A stretch of DNA of 64,000 bases from XN24 sp964462675 (GCA_964462675.1 CAYWYS010000001.1:145417-209416), one strand, 5' to 3'. Positions 1 to 8,251 are shown, counted from the stretch's first letter. Numbers and translations: made by a program. Notes: a model not told the origin generated them from the letters alone.

Positions 1-1
1 T

Positions 2-547
2 TCATGATTTTTCCTCCTGCACGGCGGCGGATCGGTCGCGGCCGGGAATCAGCCGGGCCTCGCCGTCGCCCATGTTCAGCAGCACCGATTCGCCGGCCGC
101 GAGGCTCAGCTTGAAGCGTTGCACCTTGTCGAAACCTTGTTCGCGCGGGGTATCGCGGAGCCGCAGTTCCAGCTCGTACTCGCCTGCGGGCAGGCCCCAG
201 TGCCGCTGCAGGTAGCTGCGACCGCCGCGCGCCAGGCCGACCGGGCGGACCGTCGCGCGAAACAGCGGCGCGTCGTCGAGCAGCAGTTCCACGACGGCAG
301 GCGCCCGCGCGCGCGGACACCGCTCCGGCGCGCGCATGTTCGGCGGCAGCGCTGCGAGTTCCTCGGGACTCAACTGCACGCAGGGCTCGAGGCGCTCGGT
401 CAGGTGGGCCATGCTGAGCTTCAACTCGCCGTGGCCGGCGGCCAGCGGCGAATACCTCGGCCACTGCGCGAAGCTTCCCGCGAGCGCCGCGAACAGCAAC
501 CAGGCCGCCGCCTGGCCCGCCAGCTGTGCCGGTCGCGGCAGTTTCAT
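2..547 (-). CDS. Membrane-anchored protein of unknown function in the oxidase operon
   Basis: 181 residues, not recognised. The N-terminus has one hydrophobic segment (about residues 8-27) that could be a membrane anchor or uncleaved signal; the rest is a soluble domain rich in Leu, Arg and Glu, with two cysteines (near 56 and 77), probably outside the membrane. Its ATG overlaps the stop of the upstream cytochrome b/Fe-S gene (ATGA), so it is the last visible gene of the coupled heme-copper operon. The stop lies at bases 2-4, so the gene is complete, but the operon may continue beyond the window. A part in assembly or electron transfer is inferred from position only. Confidence 0.65.
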   Translation of the reverse strand: MKLPRPAQLAGQAAAWLLFAALAGSFAQWPRYSPLAAGHGELKLSMAHLTERLEPCVQLSPEELAALPPNMRAPERCPRARAPAVVELLLDDAPLFRATVRPVGLARGGRSYLQRHWGLPAGEYELELRLRDTPREQGFDKVQRFKLSLAAGESVLLNMGDGEARLIPGRDRSAAVQEEKS

Positions 548-2103
548 GGCTGCTGTTCCCCGTTACCCGCCGGCAAGGACGCGAGGCGCGCCCGGAAGGC
601 CCTGATCGCCGTCGCCAGGCCGCGCGCGTCGATCGGTTTGTGCCAGCTCAGCAGCAGGCGCTCGCGCGGCACCCGGCCGCGCAGCTTCGGCATGCGCTCC
701 CGGTCGACGCGCTCGCGCACCCACCGATCGCCGTGGCGGAAATTACAATCTCCGGCATCGCAGCCCGTCAGGACGACGCCGTCCGCGCCCCCTGTGCGCA
801 GCAGGTAGTCGATCGCCGCCGGCGGCATCATCCCGGCGCAGGGCAGGCTCAGCGCCGCCACGCCGTCCTGCTCGACCGCGGCGACCGGCACGCTGTAGTC
901 GCAACCTACCAGCACGACGCGCGGCCCGGGCCCCGTGGCGCGGCCGGCCGCCTCCTCGAGGCGGCGCTTCAGTTCGTCCATCGTGAAGTACGGCAGTTCG
1001 ATGCCGCTCAGCAACGGCTGCTGCTTGCGGAATGGTGACGAGGAAGGGCAGGACCCGGTGCAGATGCCGCAGCTGACACACAGCGCTGGGTCGACCTTCG
1101 CCTCGAGCGTGAAATTGCGACCGTCGGTGCGCGGCACCATTTCGATCGCGCCGTAGGGACAGTCTTCCGCGCAGAACTCGCAGCCGCTGCAGTCTGGCAG
1201 GTGCACGACCGCGGCCGGGGGATGCTTCAGCGGTGGCAGCCAGGGCAGCGCGCACAGCAGCAGCGAGATCCCCCACAGGCCGACCCACAGCGCGCCCTCC
1301 GAGCTCAGGTCGAGCAGCGGAAAGATCGCGAGGTAGAACCAGTCGAGCCGCAGGTCCGTGGGTACGATGCCGAGGTCAGCCGGCGGATGACTGACGGCCG
1401 GCACGGCCAGCGACAGCGCCAGCAGCGCAAGCAGGCTGCCGGCCATCAGCGTGCGCGGCGGATTGATGCGCGGCAAGCGCACCCTGAGCAAGTGAAACCA
1501 GAGCCCGAGGAACAGCCCGATCGGCAGGCCGATGAGGTGGATGAAGGCCATCAGCGTGAAGAAGCGCTCGTTGACGCTGTCGTTGGTCAGGAAATTGCGC
1601 ACCATCGGGTCGGTGAAGATCGGCAGCCAGTCGAGCAACCGGGCCGTCGCGACGGCCACGTATTGCCCGAGTTCGTCCCACACCATCCAGTAGCCGGTGA
1701 TGCCGAAGATGAACAACAGCCACAGCAGCGGCACGCCGGTGAACCAGGAGTACCAGCGCACGCCCCGGTAGCGGCCGCGGACGAATTCGCGGCTCATGTG
1801 CAGGAACATCGTGATGACGGCGGCGTCCGACGCGTAGCGGTGCAGGCTGCGCATGACGCCGCCGGCATACCACTGCTGGTGCGTGATCCGCTCCAGCGAC
1901 AGCCACGCGCCGCTTACGCTGGTGTCGTAGAACACGAACAGGTAGATGCCGCTGACCAGGATGATCCAGAGAAAATAGATCGTCAGCGCGCCGAGATGGT
2001 GGAAGGGGTTGTTGTCGCCGTCGAACCACGTCGAGAACGGCCGCTCCAGGCGGGCGAGCAGGCGCAGCATCACGTTGGACCCGTGGTAGCGTCGCGGCGT
2101 CAT
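544..2103 (-). CDS. Cytochrome b / dicluster ferredoxin / MvhD-like fusion protein
   Basis: 519 residues joining three modules. Residues 1 to about 210 are a b6-type four-helix cytochrome b with two His pairs (H88/H102 and H189/H204) for two hemes b; two more helices follow (to about 290). Residues 305-352 carry two 4Fe-4S motifs (C305, C308, C311, C315 and C342, C345, C348, C352). The C-terminus (about 395-470) resembles the MvhD/FrhD hydrogenase delta [2Fe-2S] domain, with C401, C422, C448 and C453 in the GCxxGDC pattern. It probably moves electrons between the quinone pool and a soluble or membrane partner. Its ATG overlaps the sco stop, and it sits in the operon of a CuA heme-copper enzyme, so it may be that enzyme's electron donor. 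The domain calls are strong; the partner is inferred. Confidence 0.85.
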   Translation of the reverse strand: MTPRRYHGSNVMLRLLARLERPFSTWFDGDNNPFHHLGALTIYFLWIILVSGIYLFVFYDTSVSGAWLSLERITHQQWYAGGVMRSLHRYASDAAVITMFLHMSREFVRGRYRGVRWYSWFTGVPLLWLLFIFGITGYWMVWDELGQYVAVATARLLDWLPIFTDPMVRNFLTNDSVNERFFTLMAFIHLIGLPIGLFLGLWFHLLRVRLPRINPPRTLMAGSLLALLALSLAVPAVSHPPADLGIVPTDLRLDWFYLAIFPLLDLSSEGALWVGLWGISLLLCALPWLPPLKHPPAAVVHLPDCSGCEFCAEDCPYGAIEMVPRTDGRNFTLEAKVDPALCVSCGICTGSCPSSSPFRKQQPLLSGIELPYFTMDELKRRLEEAAGRATGPGPRVVLVGCDYSVPVAAVEQDGVAALSLPCAGMMPPAAIDYLLRTGGADGVVLTGCDAGDCNFRHGDRWVRERVDRERMPKLRGRVPRERLLLSWHKPIDARGLATAIRAFRARLASLPAGNGEQQP

Positions 2104-2972
2104 GCCAGGTGGCTCCGCCGGGACTTGCGCACCTCCAGCAGCAGCCAGAGCAACGCGGAGCCGAGAAACAGCACGCCGATCAGGATGCCGACGAACAGCG
2201 AATAATCGAAGATGTAGCGGTCGCCCTGGGCGTCGTAGACGGTGCAGAACAGCCGCACCCGGTCACTGAGCTGTCCCATCAGCCCCGCATCGGAAGCGGG
2301 CCGGTTGAACACCAGGTCCTTCAGCGGCTCGACCAGCTGCGGGGTCGGGAAGACCTCGCCGTAGACCTGCCGGTAGATTCGGCCGTCCCGATCGGCGATG
2401 GTCACCTGCACCGTGTGGTCGAAGCCGCGCGGCGAGGGCGTGGAAACGAAGCCGGCTTGCGCCATCAGGGCGTCGATCGTGGCCTGGTCAGGGCTGCTCA
2501 GGAAATGCCAGTTCGGGTCGGTGATGCCGTAGCGTCGCGCATAGCTCGCCATCTGCTCCGGCGTGTCGACCGGCTGGTCGAAGCCCACCGTCAGCACGGT
2601 GAAACTGTCCTCGCCGAGCGCGGCGCGGGCGATGCGCACCAGCCGGTCCAGCTGGCGCGTGGAGACCTGGCAGGAATGCACGCAGGCCGTGAAGATCAGG
2701 CTCAGCAGCACCGGTCGGCCGCGGAACTCATCGAGATTGCGGCGATCCCCGTGCTGGTCCAGGAAGACCAGCGGACCGAGCTCGTTGCCGAGCGCCGCCT
2801 GGCTGAGCTCGATGGCGCGGCGTTCGATGTCGGTCGCGCCCGGCGAGACCGTCGCGTGCGGTCGCGCATGCGCGTGCCCTGCGGCGGCGAGCGACAGCAG
2901 GGCGCCGAGCAGCAGCGTCGGCAGGGTGCACCGCCAGCGCGCACTCGTTGGGCTGGCGGTGCACCGGTTCAT
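2100..2972 (-). CDS. SCO1/SenC-family copper chaperone, C-terminally anchored
   Basis: 290 residues. A thioredoxin-fold SCO protein that delivers copper to, or reduces, the CuA site of subunit II. The copper-binding CxxxC is at C97/C101 (CVHSC), and the distal His is in the later GFDHT motif. The N-terminus is a signal peptide (about 1-36), and, unusually, a strong hydrophobic helix lies near the C-terminus, so the domain is probably tethered from that end. The chosen ATG overlaps the heme O synthase stop (ATGA); a longer reading frame exists upstream but lies inside that gene. It is co-transcribed with subunits I and II, which fits CuA maturation. Confidence 0.9.
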   Translation of the reverse strand: MNRCTASPTSARWRCTLPTLLLGALLSLAAAGHAHARPHATVSPGATDIERRAIELSQAALGNELGPLVFLDQHGDRRNLDEFRGRPVLLSLIFTACVHSCQVSTRQLDRLVRIARAALGEDSFTVLTVGFDQPVDTPEQMASYARRYGITDPNWHFLSSPDQATIDALMAQAGFVSTPSPRGFDHTVQVTIADRDGRIYRQVYGEVFPTPQLVEPLKDLVFNRPASDAGLMGQLSDRVRLFCTVYDAQGDRYIFDYSLFVGILIGVLFLGSALLWLLLEVRKSRRSHLA

Positions 2973-3904
2973 ACCAGGCCGTAAGCGATGAACAGGCCTG
3001 CGAACAGGAGCCCGAGCTGGATCAGCGAGGCGAAAAATGCGGTCATCGCCACCTGCGGGATCGGGTTCCTGACGAGTCGGCGGTGCGTGTGACACAGCCA
3101 GCCGCCGCCCAGCAGCGCGCCGGCCCAGACGAACGCGTCGCCGAGCATCGCCGCCAGCACGAGCGCGCTGCCGGCAAGCAACACCGCGTTGATCAGCGCC
3201 CAGCGGCTGGCCACTGCAACACCGCGCACCACCGGCAGCATCGGCACGCCCGCGCGCCGATAATCCTCGACGAGCGCGATGGCGAGGCTCCAGAAGTGCG
3301 AGGGCGTCCACAGGAACAGCACCACTGCCAGCGCGAGCGCCGGCGGCGTGAGCGTGCCATTGAAGGCGGCGGCGCCGGCCAGTACCGCCCAGCTGCCGGA
3401 CAGGCCGCCGATGACGATGTTCCAGTGCGTGCGGCGCTTCAACCACAGGGTATAGACTACCGAGTAGGTGAGCGCGCCGGCGAGCACGAACAGCCCGCTC
3501 GCCCAGCCGAAACGCCAGGCGGCCAGGCCCGAGCCGAGCAGCATCATCGCCACGAACAGCGCGGGCCAGAGCACGGACACGTCCAGACGGCCCGACACGA
3601 AGGGCCGCGAGCGCGTGCGCCGCATCTGCGCATCGAGGTCGCGCTCGAAGTAGTGGTTGCAGCCCGCTGCGCCGGATGACGCCAGCAGCACGGCAAAGCC
3701 GAGCAGCAGCGTGTCGCCGCCGGCCGGCCAGCTGCCCTGCGCCAGGATCGCGCCGGCCAGCGCCGAGAGCACGATCGCAAAGCCGATGCGCAGCTTGAAC
3801 AGGCTGGCACAGAGCCGCAGCAGCCCCGGCTGGGCCGGGGCGCCGGCCAGCGCGACGGCGCCCTGCCCCCCGTGGTGGGGCAGGGGTTCCCGCCGGGCGC
3901 TCAA
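2969..3904 (-). CDS. ctaB: Protoheme IX farnesyltransferase (heme O synthase)
   Basis: About 311 residues, UbiA-family membrane prenyltransferase that adds a farnesyl group to heme b to give heme O, the precursor of heme A. The first Asp-rich motif is clear (NHYFERDLDAQMRRT, followed by RSRPF), with about nine hydrophobic helices after it. There is no ATG or GTG before the first helix; a TTG at 3904 overlaps the subunit I stop as TTGA and gives the normal family length, so translation is probably coupled. It sits between subunit I and sco. With ctaA at 7179-8249 the locus can make heme A, so the enzyme encoded here probably uses an A-type heme. Confidence 0.88.
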   Translation of the reverse strand: MSARREPLPHHGGQGAVALAGAPAQPGLLRLCASLFKLRIGFAIVLSALAGAILAQGSWPAGGDTLLLGFAVLLASSGAAGCNHYFERDLDAQMRRTRSRPFVSGRLDVSVLWPALFVAMMLLGSGLAAWRFGWASGLFVLAGALTYSVVYTLWLKRRTHWNIVIGGLSGSWAVLAGAAAFNGTLTPPALALAVVLFLWTPSHFWSLAIALVEDYRRAGVPMLPVVRGVAVASRWALINAVLLAGSALVLAAMLGDAFVWAGALLGGGWLCHTHRRLVRNPIPQVAMTAFFASLIQLGLLFAGLFIAYGLV

Positions 3905-5607
3905 CTGAGCCTCCAGACCGTCGCCAGGTAGCCGTAGTTGATGAAGTAGTAGACGACGAACATCACCATCAGCAGCATGGCGAGGATGAAGGTGCCGGGC
4001 GCCGCAAATCCCCGGATGCCGATCGAGCCGTGGCTGCCGATGGCGTCGGCGACCGCGCGCGGCAGCGGACTCGGCCGCCTGGTGCCGTACTCGGAAACGC
4101 CGGCCTTCTTCTTGCCGAACAGGATCGTGCCCACGATGATCACGCCGAACAGCGCCCCGCCGAGGACGGCGATGACGGCGCTGATGCCGTTCAGTCCCAT
4201 CAGGGTGTACGCCGCGCCCGGGTAGGCCCACTCGAAAGCCGCGCCGGTGAACGACATGTCCCAGTGGCGACGCGATACGCCCAGCGTGCCGGCACCCATC
4301 ATGAAGAAGGCCTGCAGCGCGGTGCCGATGCCAAACAGGTAGGGCTGCCACTTGGCCAGCTTCGGCAGGAACAGCTCGCGGCGGAACAGCACCGGCACGA
4401 GCCAGAAGGACAGCGCCATGAACGCGAGCGTCGTGCCGAGCGCCACCGTGCCGTGGAAGTGGCCAGGCACGTAGATGGTGTTGTGGATCAGGAAGTTGAT
4501 CTGTTCCGCGCCCATCACCACGCCGGAAATGCCGCCGATGAAGCCGAAGCCGACCAGCGACAGGAACATTCCGGAGAACACCGGGTTGCCCCACGGCGCC
4601 TTGCGAAGCCACTCGAACAAGCCCTTGTTCAGGCCCTTCTGGCGCTGCGCGACCTCGATCGCGCCAGGCACCGTCAGGCCGTGCACCAGGCTGGCCAGTA
4701 CGGCGAGATACATCGCGTAGCTGGTGTTGAAGATCTTCCACTCGGTGCCGACGCCGGGATCGACCAGCAGGTGATGGGCCGAGGCGATCGAGATGAACAG
4801 GATGTACAGGAAGAACGCGCCGCGGCTGACCTTCTCCGACATCGGCTTGGCGCCGAACACGATTGCGGCGATGGCGTACCAGACCGAGACATGGGCGGCG
4901 ACGTTGATCTGCTGCGAGGAGTGGCCCATGCCCCACCAGACCAGCCGGTACATCAAGGGATCGATGTGGCTGATGTAGCCGACCGACCACAGGAAGGTCG
5001 GGATCAGGATGATCGCGCCGCAGGCGATCGTGAACACCGCGATGATCGCGGCCGTCAGTGCGCCGAAGGTCACCAGCGGGATCGAGCCCTCGTAGGTGCG
5101 CTCTGCGCGCGCGATGACCAGCGTGCCGAAGAAGATGAAACAGCCGATCAGGGCACCCACGGCGAACAATATGAGTCCCAGGTAGAAATGCGGCGCGGCC
5201 GGCATCGGCACGTACGAGGTCATCATGACGCTCGAGCCGCCCTGCAGGATCGACACGGCGGTCGTGGCGGCGCCGATCACCATCAGGCCGAAGGCCAGCC
5301 AGCCGATGCGCGGCGTCGCCAGTCGCGAGCGCAGCAGCACGGCCGCGCAGAAGTACAGCAGGGCGATCTCGAAAAAGATGACCCACACCAGCAGCGTGAC
5401 GATGCCGTGGCCCGTCAGCACCTGGTAGAACATCTGCGTATCGAGGATCTGCACGGCCGGCCAGCGCGTCAGGGCGACGAACAGCCCCAGCAGTCCGCCG
5501 ACCATCAGGAACACGACGGCCGCGACGGCGTTCGCCTTGATGAGGTTTTCCGCGGATTTATGGAACACCAGACCCGATTCCGGGCAGGTACGGTAGAGTG
5601 CGTTCAT
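3901..5607 (-). CDS. Heme-copper oxidoreductase subunit I lacking the active-site tyrosine
   Basis: 568 residues, about 13-14 membrane helices. The low-spin heme ligands are H67 (GHG) and H385; the high-spin heme ligand is H383 (GHFH). CuB ligands are H229 and the H278-H279 pair, whose surroundings (AHHLLVDPG) resemble B-family (ba3-like) enzymes. The helix VI motif reads GH-SSQQ: Gln233 occupies the His+4 position where A- and B-family oxidases have the cross-linked Tyr. No replacement Tyr was identified by eye. That change is a hallmark of nitric-oxide-reducing families that evolved from oxidases, so NO reduction is a serious alternative to O2 reduction. The ATG has a GGAGGAG Shine-Dalgarno. 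The neighbouring CuA subunit II, ctaB and sco show a complete maturation set. An alternative is an unusual O2 reductase. Confidence 0.93.
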   Translation of the reverse strand: MNALYRTCPESGLVFHKSAENLIKANAVAAVVFLMVGGLLGLFVALTRWPAVQILDTQMFYQVLTGHGIVTLLVWVIFFEIALLYFCAAVLLRSRLATPRIGWLAFGLMVIGAATTAVSILQGGSSVMMTSYVPMPAAPHFYLGLILFAVGALIGCFIFFGTLVIARAERTYEGSIPLVTFGALTAAIIAVFTIACGAIILIPTFLWSVGYISHIDPLMYRLVWWGMGHSSQQINVAAHVSVWYAIAAIVFGAKPMSEKVSRGAFFLYILFISIASAHHLLVDPGVGTEWKIFNTSYAMYLAVLASLVHGLTVPGAIEVAQRQKGLNKGLFEWLRKAPWGNPVFSGMFLSLVGFGFIGGISGVVMGAEQINFLIHNTIYVPGHFHGTVALGTTLAFMALSFWLVPVLFRRELFLPKLAKWQPYLFGIGTALQAFFMMGAGTLGVSRRHWDMSFTGAAFEWAYPGAAYTLMGLNGISAVIAVLGGALFGVIIVGTILFGKKKAGVSEYGTRRPSPLPRAVADAIGSHGSIGIRGFAAPGTFILAMLLMVMFVVYYFINYGYLATVWRLS

Positions 5608-5630
5608 TATTCTCTCCTCCCCGATTCAGG

Positions 5631-6173
5631 TCAGTCGACGACGTACAGCTTGCCGAGCATCATGTGATGCAAGGCGCCGCAATACTCATTGCACACGAGT
5701 GCGTATTCCCCGGATTCCGTCGGCGTGATGGTCATCACCATGTCGTAGCCGGGCAGCACCTGGACATTGATGTTGATCGGCTGGATCGACAGCCCGTGCT
5801 GCCAGTCGGCCGAGGAAATGTGCAGCCGGTAGGTCTCGCCCTTTTTCAGTTCGAGGGCCGGGTACCACTCCCACAGGCGTGCGAGCAGATAGACGTCGCT
5901 GCCGGCCGGCGGCGCGACGACCGGGATCTGCCGGTCGGTCTCGTGGCGCACGGTGTAGGCATCGACCATCTCGCCGACGCGTTCGACGTATTTCTGCGGC
6001 AGCACCCGGTAGGCTTCGCCGGAGTAGTTCTGCTGACCGAAGACATGCCAGTACGGCATCATGAAGAACATGATCAGGCACCAGACCAGCGCGATGACTA
6101 TCCAGGTGCCTTCGAGACGGTCCAGCGGCTGCTTCCACCAGATGCGTTCGGCGGGCGGTTCTATTGCACTCAT
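5631..6173 (-). CDS. CuA-containing subunit II of the heme-copper oxidoreductase
   Basis: 180 residues. One N-terminal membrane helix (about 23-40) is followed by a cupredoxin domain. All CuA ligands are present: H126, C161, E163 (backbone), C165, H169 and M172 in the C-x-E-x-C-x3-H-x2-M pattern. It accepts electrons from a cytochrome c or similar donor and passes them to subunit I. The short length and single helix match B-family subunit II. It lies 23 bp upstream of subunit I in the same operon. An intact CuA next to a Tyr-less subunit I excludes simple decay of the complex. Confidence 0.93.
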   Translation of the reverse strand: MSAIEPPAERIWWKQPLDRLEGTWIVIALVWCLIMFFMMPYWHVFGQQNYSGEAYRVLPQKYVERVGEMVDAYTVRHETDRQIPVVAPPAGSDVYLLARLWEWYPALELKKGETYRLHISSADWQHGLSIQPININVQVLPGYDMVMTITPTESGEYALVCNEYCGALHHMMLGKLYVVD

Positions 6174-6188
6174 GTTCAGGGCCTCCGC

Positions 6189-6374
6189 TCAGGGTGCGAT
6201 CGGGATGGTGACGATCTCCATCACCCCCCAGATGATGTAGAACACGGTCGGCACCGTGATGCCCAGGAACAGCAGCAGGAACGGGTTGTCGAGCACCCGC
6301 TGCATCACCGGCACCTGTTCCCTTTGTTCAAGCTCGCCCTCATCGGGTGAGCGCGGATTATTTTGTTCGCTCAT
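6189..6374 (-). CDS. Small single-helix protein, candidate accessory subunit of the oxidase
   Basis: 61 residues with a charged N-terminal half (rich in Glu, Pro, Gln) and one C-terminal hydrophobic helix starting near residue 30. The chosen ATG (6372-6374) has a GGAGG-type site just upstream; a longer frame reaches 6425 but lacks this support. It is the first gene of the operon, 15 bp before subunit II. Many B-family oxidases have a one-helix subunit IIa, so an accessory subunit is a reasonable inference, but no specific family was recognised. Confidence 0.7.
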   Translation of the reverse strand: MSEQNNPRSPDEGELEQREQVPVMQRVLDNPFLLLFLGITVPTVFYIIWGVMEIVTIPIAP

Positions 6375-6440
6375 GACCTCCCTCCTGCTCGCGCCGCACA
6401 AATAGTGGTATATAATGTACATCAATCGAATGAGCGCACG

Positions 6441-6479
6441 CTATCATTCTCGAAATAACTATTTATTGATCCATGTCAA
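6441..6479 (-). promoter_or_regulatory. FNR/DNR-type box and promoter of the heme-copper operon
   Basis: Read on the plus strand the box is TTGAT-CCAT-GTCAA (6466-6479), matching the FNR/DNR/NnrR half-site pattern TTGAY-N4-RTCAA. On the minus strand a weak -10 (AATGAT, 6443-6448) lies at the distance expected if the box is centred roughly 37-42 bp before the transcript start, as in class II activation. The leader to the first ATG would be about 60 nt. The box could also serve the plus-strand DUF1566-ctaA pair, but there it sits too close to the start for class II. Regulation by low oxygen or NO is inferred. Confidence 0.6.
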
Positions 6480-6516
6480 TTTCCCGCTCGCTGGAACCAC
6501 AACAGGCGGAGGCCAC

Positions 6517-7182
6517 ATGATGGACTGCACGGTCAGGAACTTGGGGAGGGCTGGCGGGGGCGCGCTGGCGCTGGGCATGCTCGCGCTGCTGCTGGCCGGT
6601 TGCGGCCGGCAGGCGCCGCAGGGGGCCGCCTGGGATTTCGCCAGGGTCGATGCGAGTGGCGCTGAGCTGGCCGCCGGGGCCGGGGCCGGCCATGACTGCG
6701 TGCTCGACCGGCGCACCGGCCTGTTGTGGGAGGTGAAGAAGGCTGAGGTCGGCCTGCACCATCGCGATGACCTGTACAGCTGGCACAGCACGGATGCCGG
6801 CGAGCATGGCGGCGAACCGGGCCTCGCCGGCGGCGGGACCTGCGCGCTCGCGAGCTGCGATACCGAGGCCTTCGTCGAGGCCGTCAACGAGGCCGGCCTG
6901 TGCGGGCGTAACGACTGGCGCATGCCCAGCCGCGACGAGGCCTTGACGCTGCTGGATCCGGCCCGGATCGGCCACGGCCCGGTGCTCGACCCGGCATATT
7001 TTCCGGGCGCCGTGGAGGCGGAGTACTGGACGGGCACGACCTTCAAGATGTACCCGCGCGGCGCGTGGGCCATTGATACAATCTACGCGCAGGATCGCGT
7101 GGACTGGAAAACCAACACCAAGCGTGTGCGGCTGGTCAATGGCTCCAAGACCGCCGTCAAGCCGAAAGGAAGAGGGAGATGA
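6517..7182 (+). CDS. DUF1566 (Lcl C-terminal-like) lipoprotein
   Basis: 221 residues. A signal peptide ends in a lipobox (LLAGC), so it is probably an envelope lipoprotein. The remainder has the DUF1566 pattern: DRRTGLLWE, a Cys-containing central part, and GRNDWRMPSRDE followed by a YWTGT segment. No enzymatic function is known. The first of two adjacent ATGs (6517, 6520) is taken; GGCGGAGG lies upstream of both. The stop overlaps the ctaA start (ATGA), so it is translationally coupled to heme A synthase, and it faces the heme-copper operon across the FNR/DNR box. A role in the same respiratory module is inferred from this context. Confidence 0.82.
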   Translation: MMDCTVRNLGRAGGGALALGMLALLLAGCGRQAPQGAAWDFARVDASGAELAAGAGAGHDCVLDRRTGLLWEVKKAEVGLHHRDDLYSWHSTDAGEHGGEPGLAGGGTCALASCDTEAFVEAVNEAGLCGRNDWRMPSRDEALTLLDPARIGHGPVLDPAYFPGAVEAEYWTGTTFKMYPRGAWAIDTIYAQDRVDWKTNTKRVRLVNGSKTAVKPKGRGR

Positions 7183-8249
7183 ACGCTAGCCCAACTGCTT
7201 CCGAGCGACAGATCGCGACCTGGCTGCTGGTCTGCTGCGCGATACTCTTTGCCCTGGTCGTGCTCGGCGGCGTGACGCGCCTGACCGGCTCGGGCTTGTC
7301 GATCACCGACTGGCGTCCGGTCACGGGCGCGCTGCCGCCGCTCTCGGAACAGGCCTGGCAGCAGGAGTTCGACCTGTACCGCGCCAGCCCCGAATACCAG
7401 AAGGTGAACCGGGGCATGTCGCTGGACGAGTTCAAGGTCATCTATGGCTACGAGTGGGCGCACCGCTTGCTGGCACGCCTGCTCGGGCTGGCTTTCGCCC
7501 TCCCGCTGGCGTGGTTCTGGATGCGCGGCCGGATCCCGCCCCGGCTTCGCTGGCAGCTGCTCGGCATCCTCGGGCTGGGGATGCTGCAGGGTTACATGGG
7601 CTGGTTCATGGTCAAGAGCGGGCTGGTCGACATCCCGCGCGTCAGCCCCTACCGGCTCGGTGCGCATCTGGCGCTGGCGCTGTTGATCTACGCCGCGATG
7701 TTCTGGCTCGCCCTCGGCCTGCTGCGGCCAACGCGGTCGCGCGCGCCGGTGCCCGTGGCCGGCGGGCTGCGGGCGCTGCTGATACTGGTGGCGATCACGA
7801 TCATGTCCGGCGCGTTTGTCGCCGGCCTCCGGGCGGGCTACGTCTACAACACCTTCCCGCTGATGGCGGGACAATGGGTGCCCGACGGGCTGTTGCACCT
7901 CGAGCCGGCCTGGCGGAACTGGTTCGAGAACCCGGCCACGGTGCAGTTCACGCACCGCCTGCTGGGCCTGGGAACGCTCGCCGTCGTGCTGTTGTTGTGG
8001 CTGCGGGCCTGGCGACTGCCCTTGGCGGCGACGCAACGGCTGGCATTCCACGGACTCGCAGCGGCCGCGATCGTGCAGGCCACGCTCGGCATCAAGACGC
8101 TGCTGTTGTATGTGCCCGTCAGCCTGGGCGCCGCGCACCAGGGCGGTGCGGTGGTGCTGCTGAGCATGGCGCTGTTCGCATTGCACGAGCTGGGGCAGCG
8201 GCGGGCTGCCCTGCCGGCCGCCGCGCCTGCGGGCGTCAAGGTCGTCTAG
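7179..8249 (+). CDS. ctaA: Heme A synthase (COX15/CtaA, type 2)
   Basis: 356 residues, about eight membrane helices. It oxidises the C8 methyl of heme O to the formyl of heme A. The family's His-containing motifs are visible: EWAHR (first half), LGAHL, QFTHR and GAAHQGGA near the end. The length and the long loop after helix 1 match the proteobacterial type 2 form. It starts within the stop of the DUF1566 gene (ATGA). It completes the pathway begun by ctaB at 2969-3904, so the divergent operons together supply heme A to the neighbouring oxidoreductase. Confidence 0.94.
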   Translation: MNASPTASERQIATWLLVCCAILFALVVLGGVTRLTGSGLSITDWRPVTGALPPLSEQAWQQEFDLYRASPEYQKVNRGMSLDEFKVIYGYEWAHRLLARLLGLAFALPLAWFWMRGRIPPRLRWQLLGILGLGMLQGYMGWFMVKSGLVDIPRVSPYRLGAHLALALLIYAAMFWLALGLLRPTRSRAPVPVAGGLRALLILVAITIMSGAFVAGLRAGYVYNTFPLMAGQWVPDGLLHLEPAWRNWFENPATVQFTHRLLGLGTLAVVLLLWLRAWRLPLAATQRLAFHGLAAAAIVQATLGIKTLLLYVPVSLGAAHQGGAVVLLSMALFALHELGQRRAALPAAAPAGVKVV

Positions 8250-8251
8250 GA

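Noticed and set aside
1201..2205. Plus-strand frame opposite the cytochrome b fusion gene
   Set aside because: Low-complexity Gln/Arg-rich translation typical of antisense GC-rich DNA.
6411..6416. Perfect TATAAT on the plus strand as promoter of the DUF1566 gene
   Set aside because: No -35 at a suitable distance and the leader would be long; kept only as AT-rich sequence.
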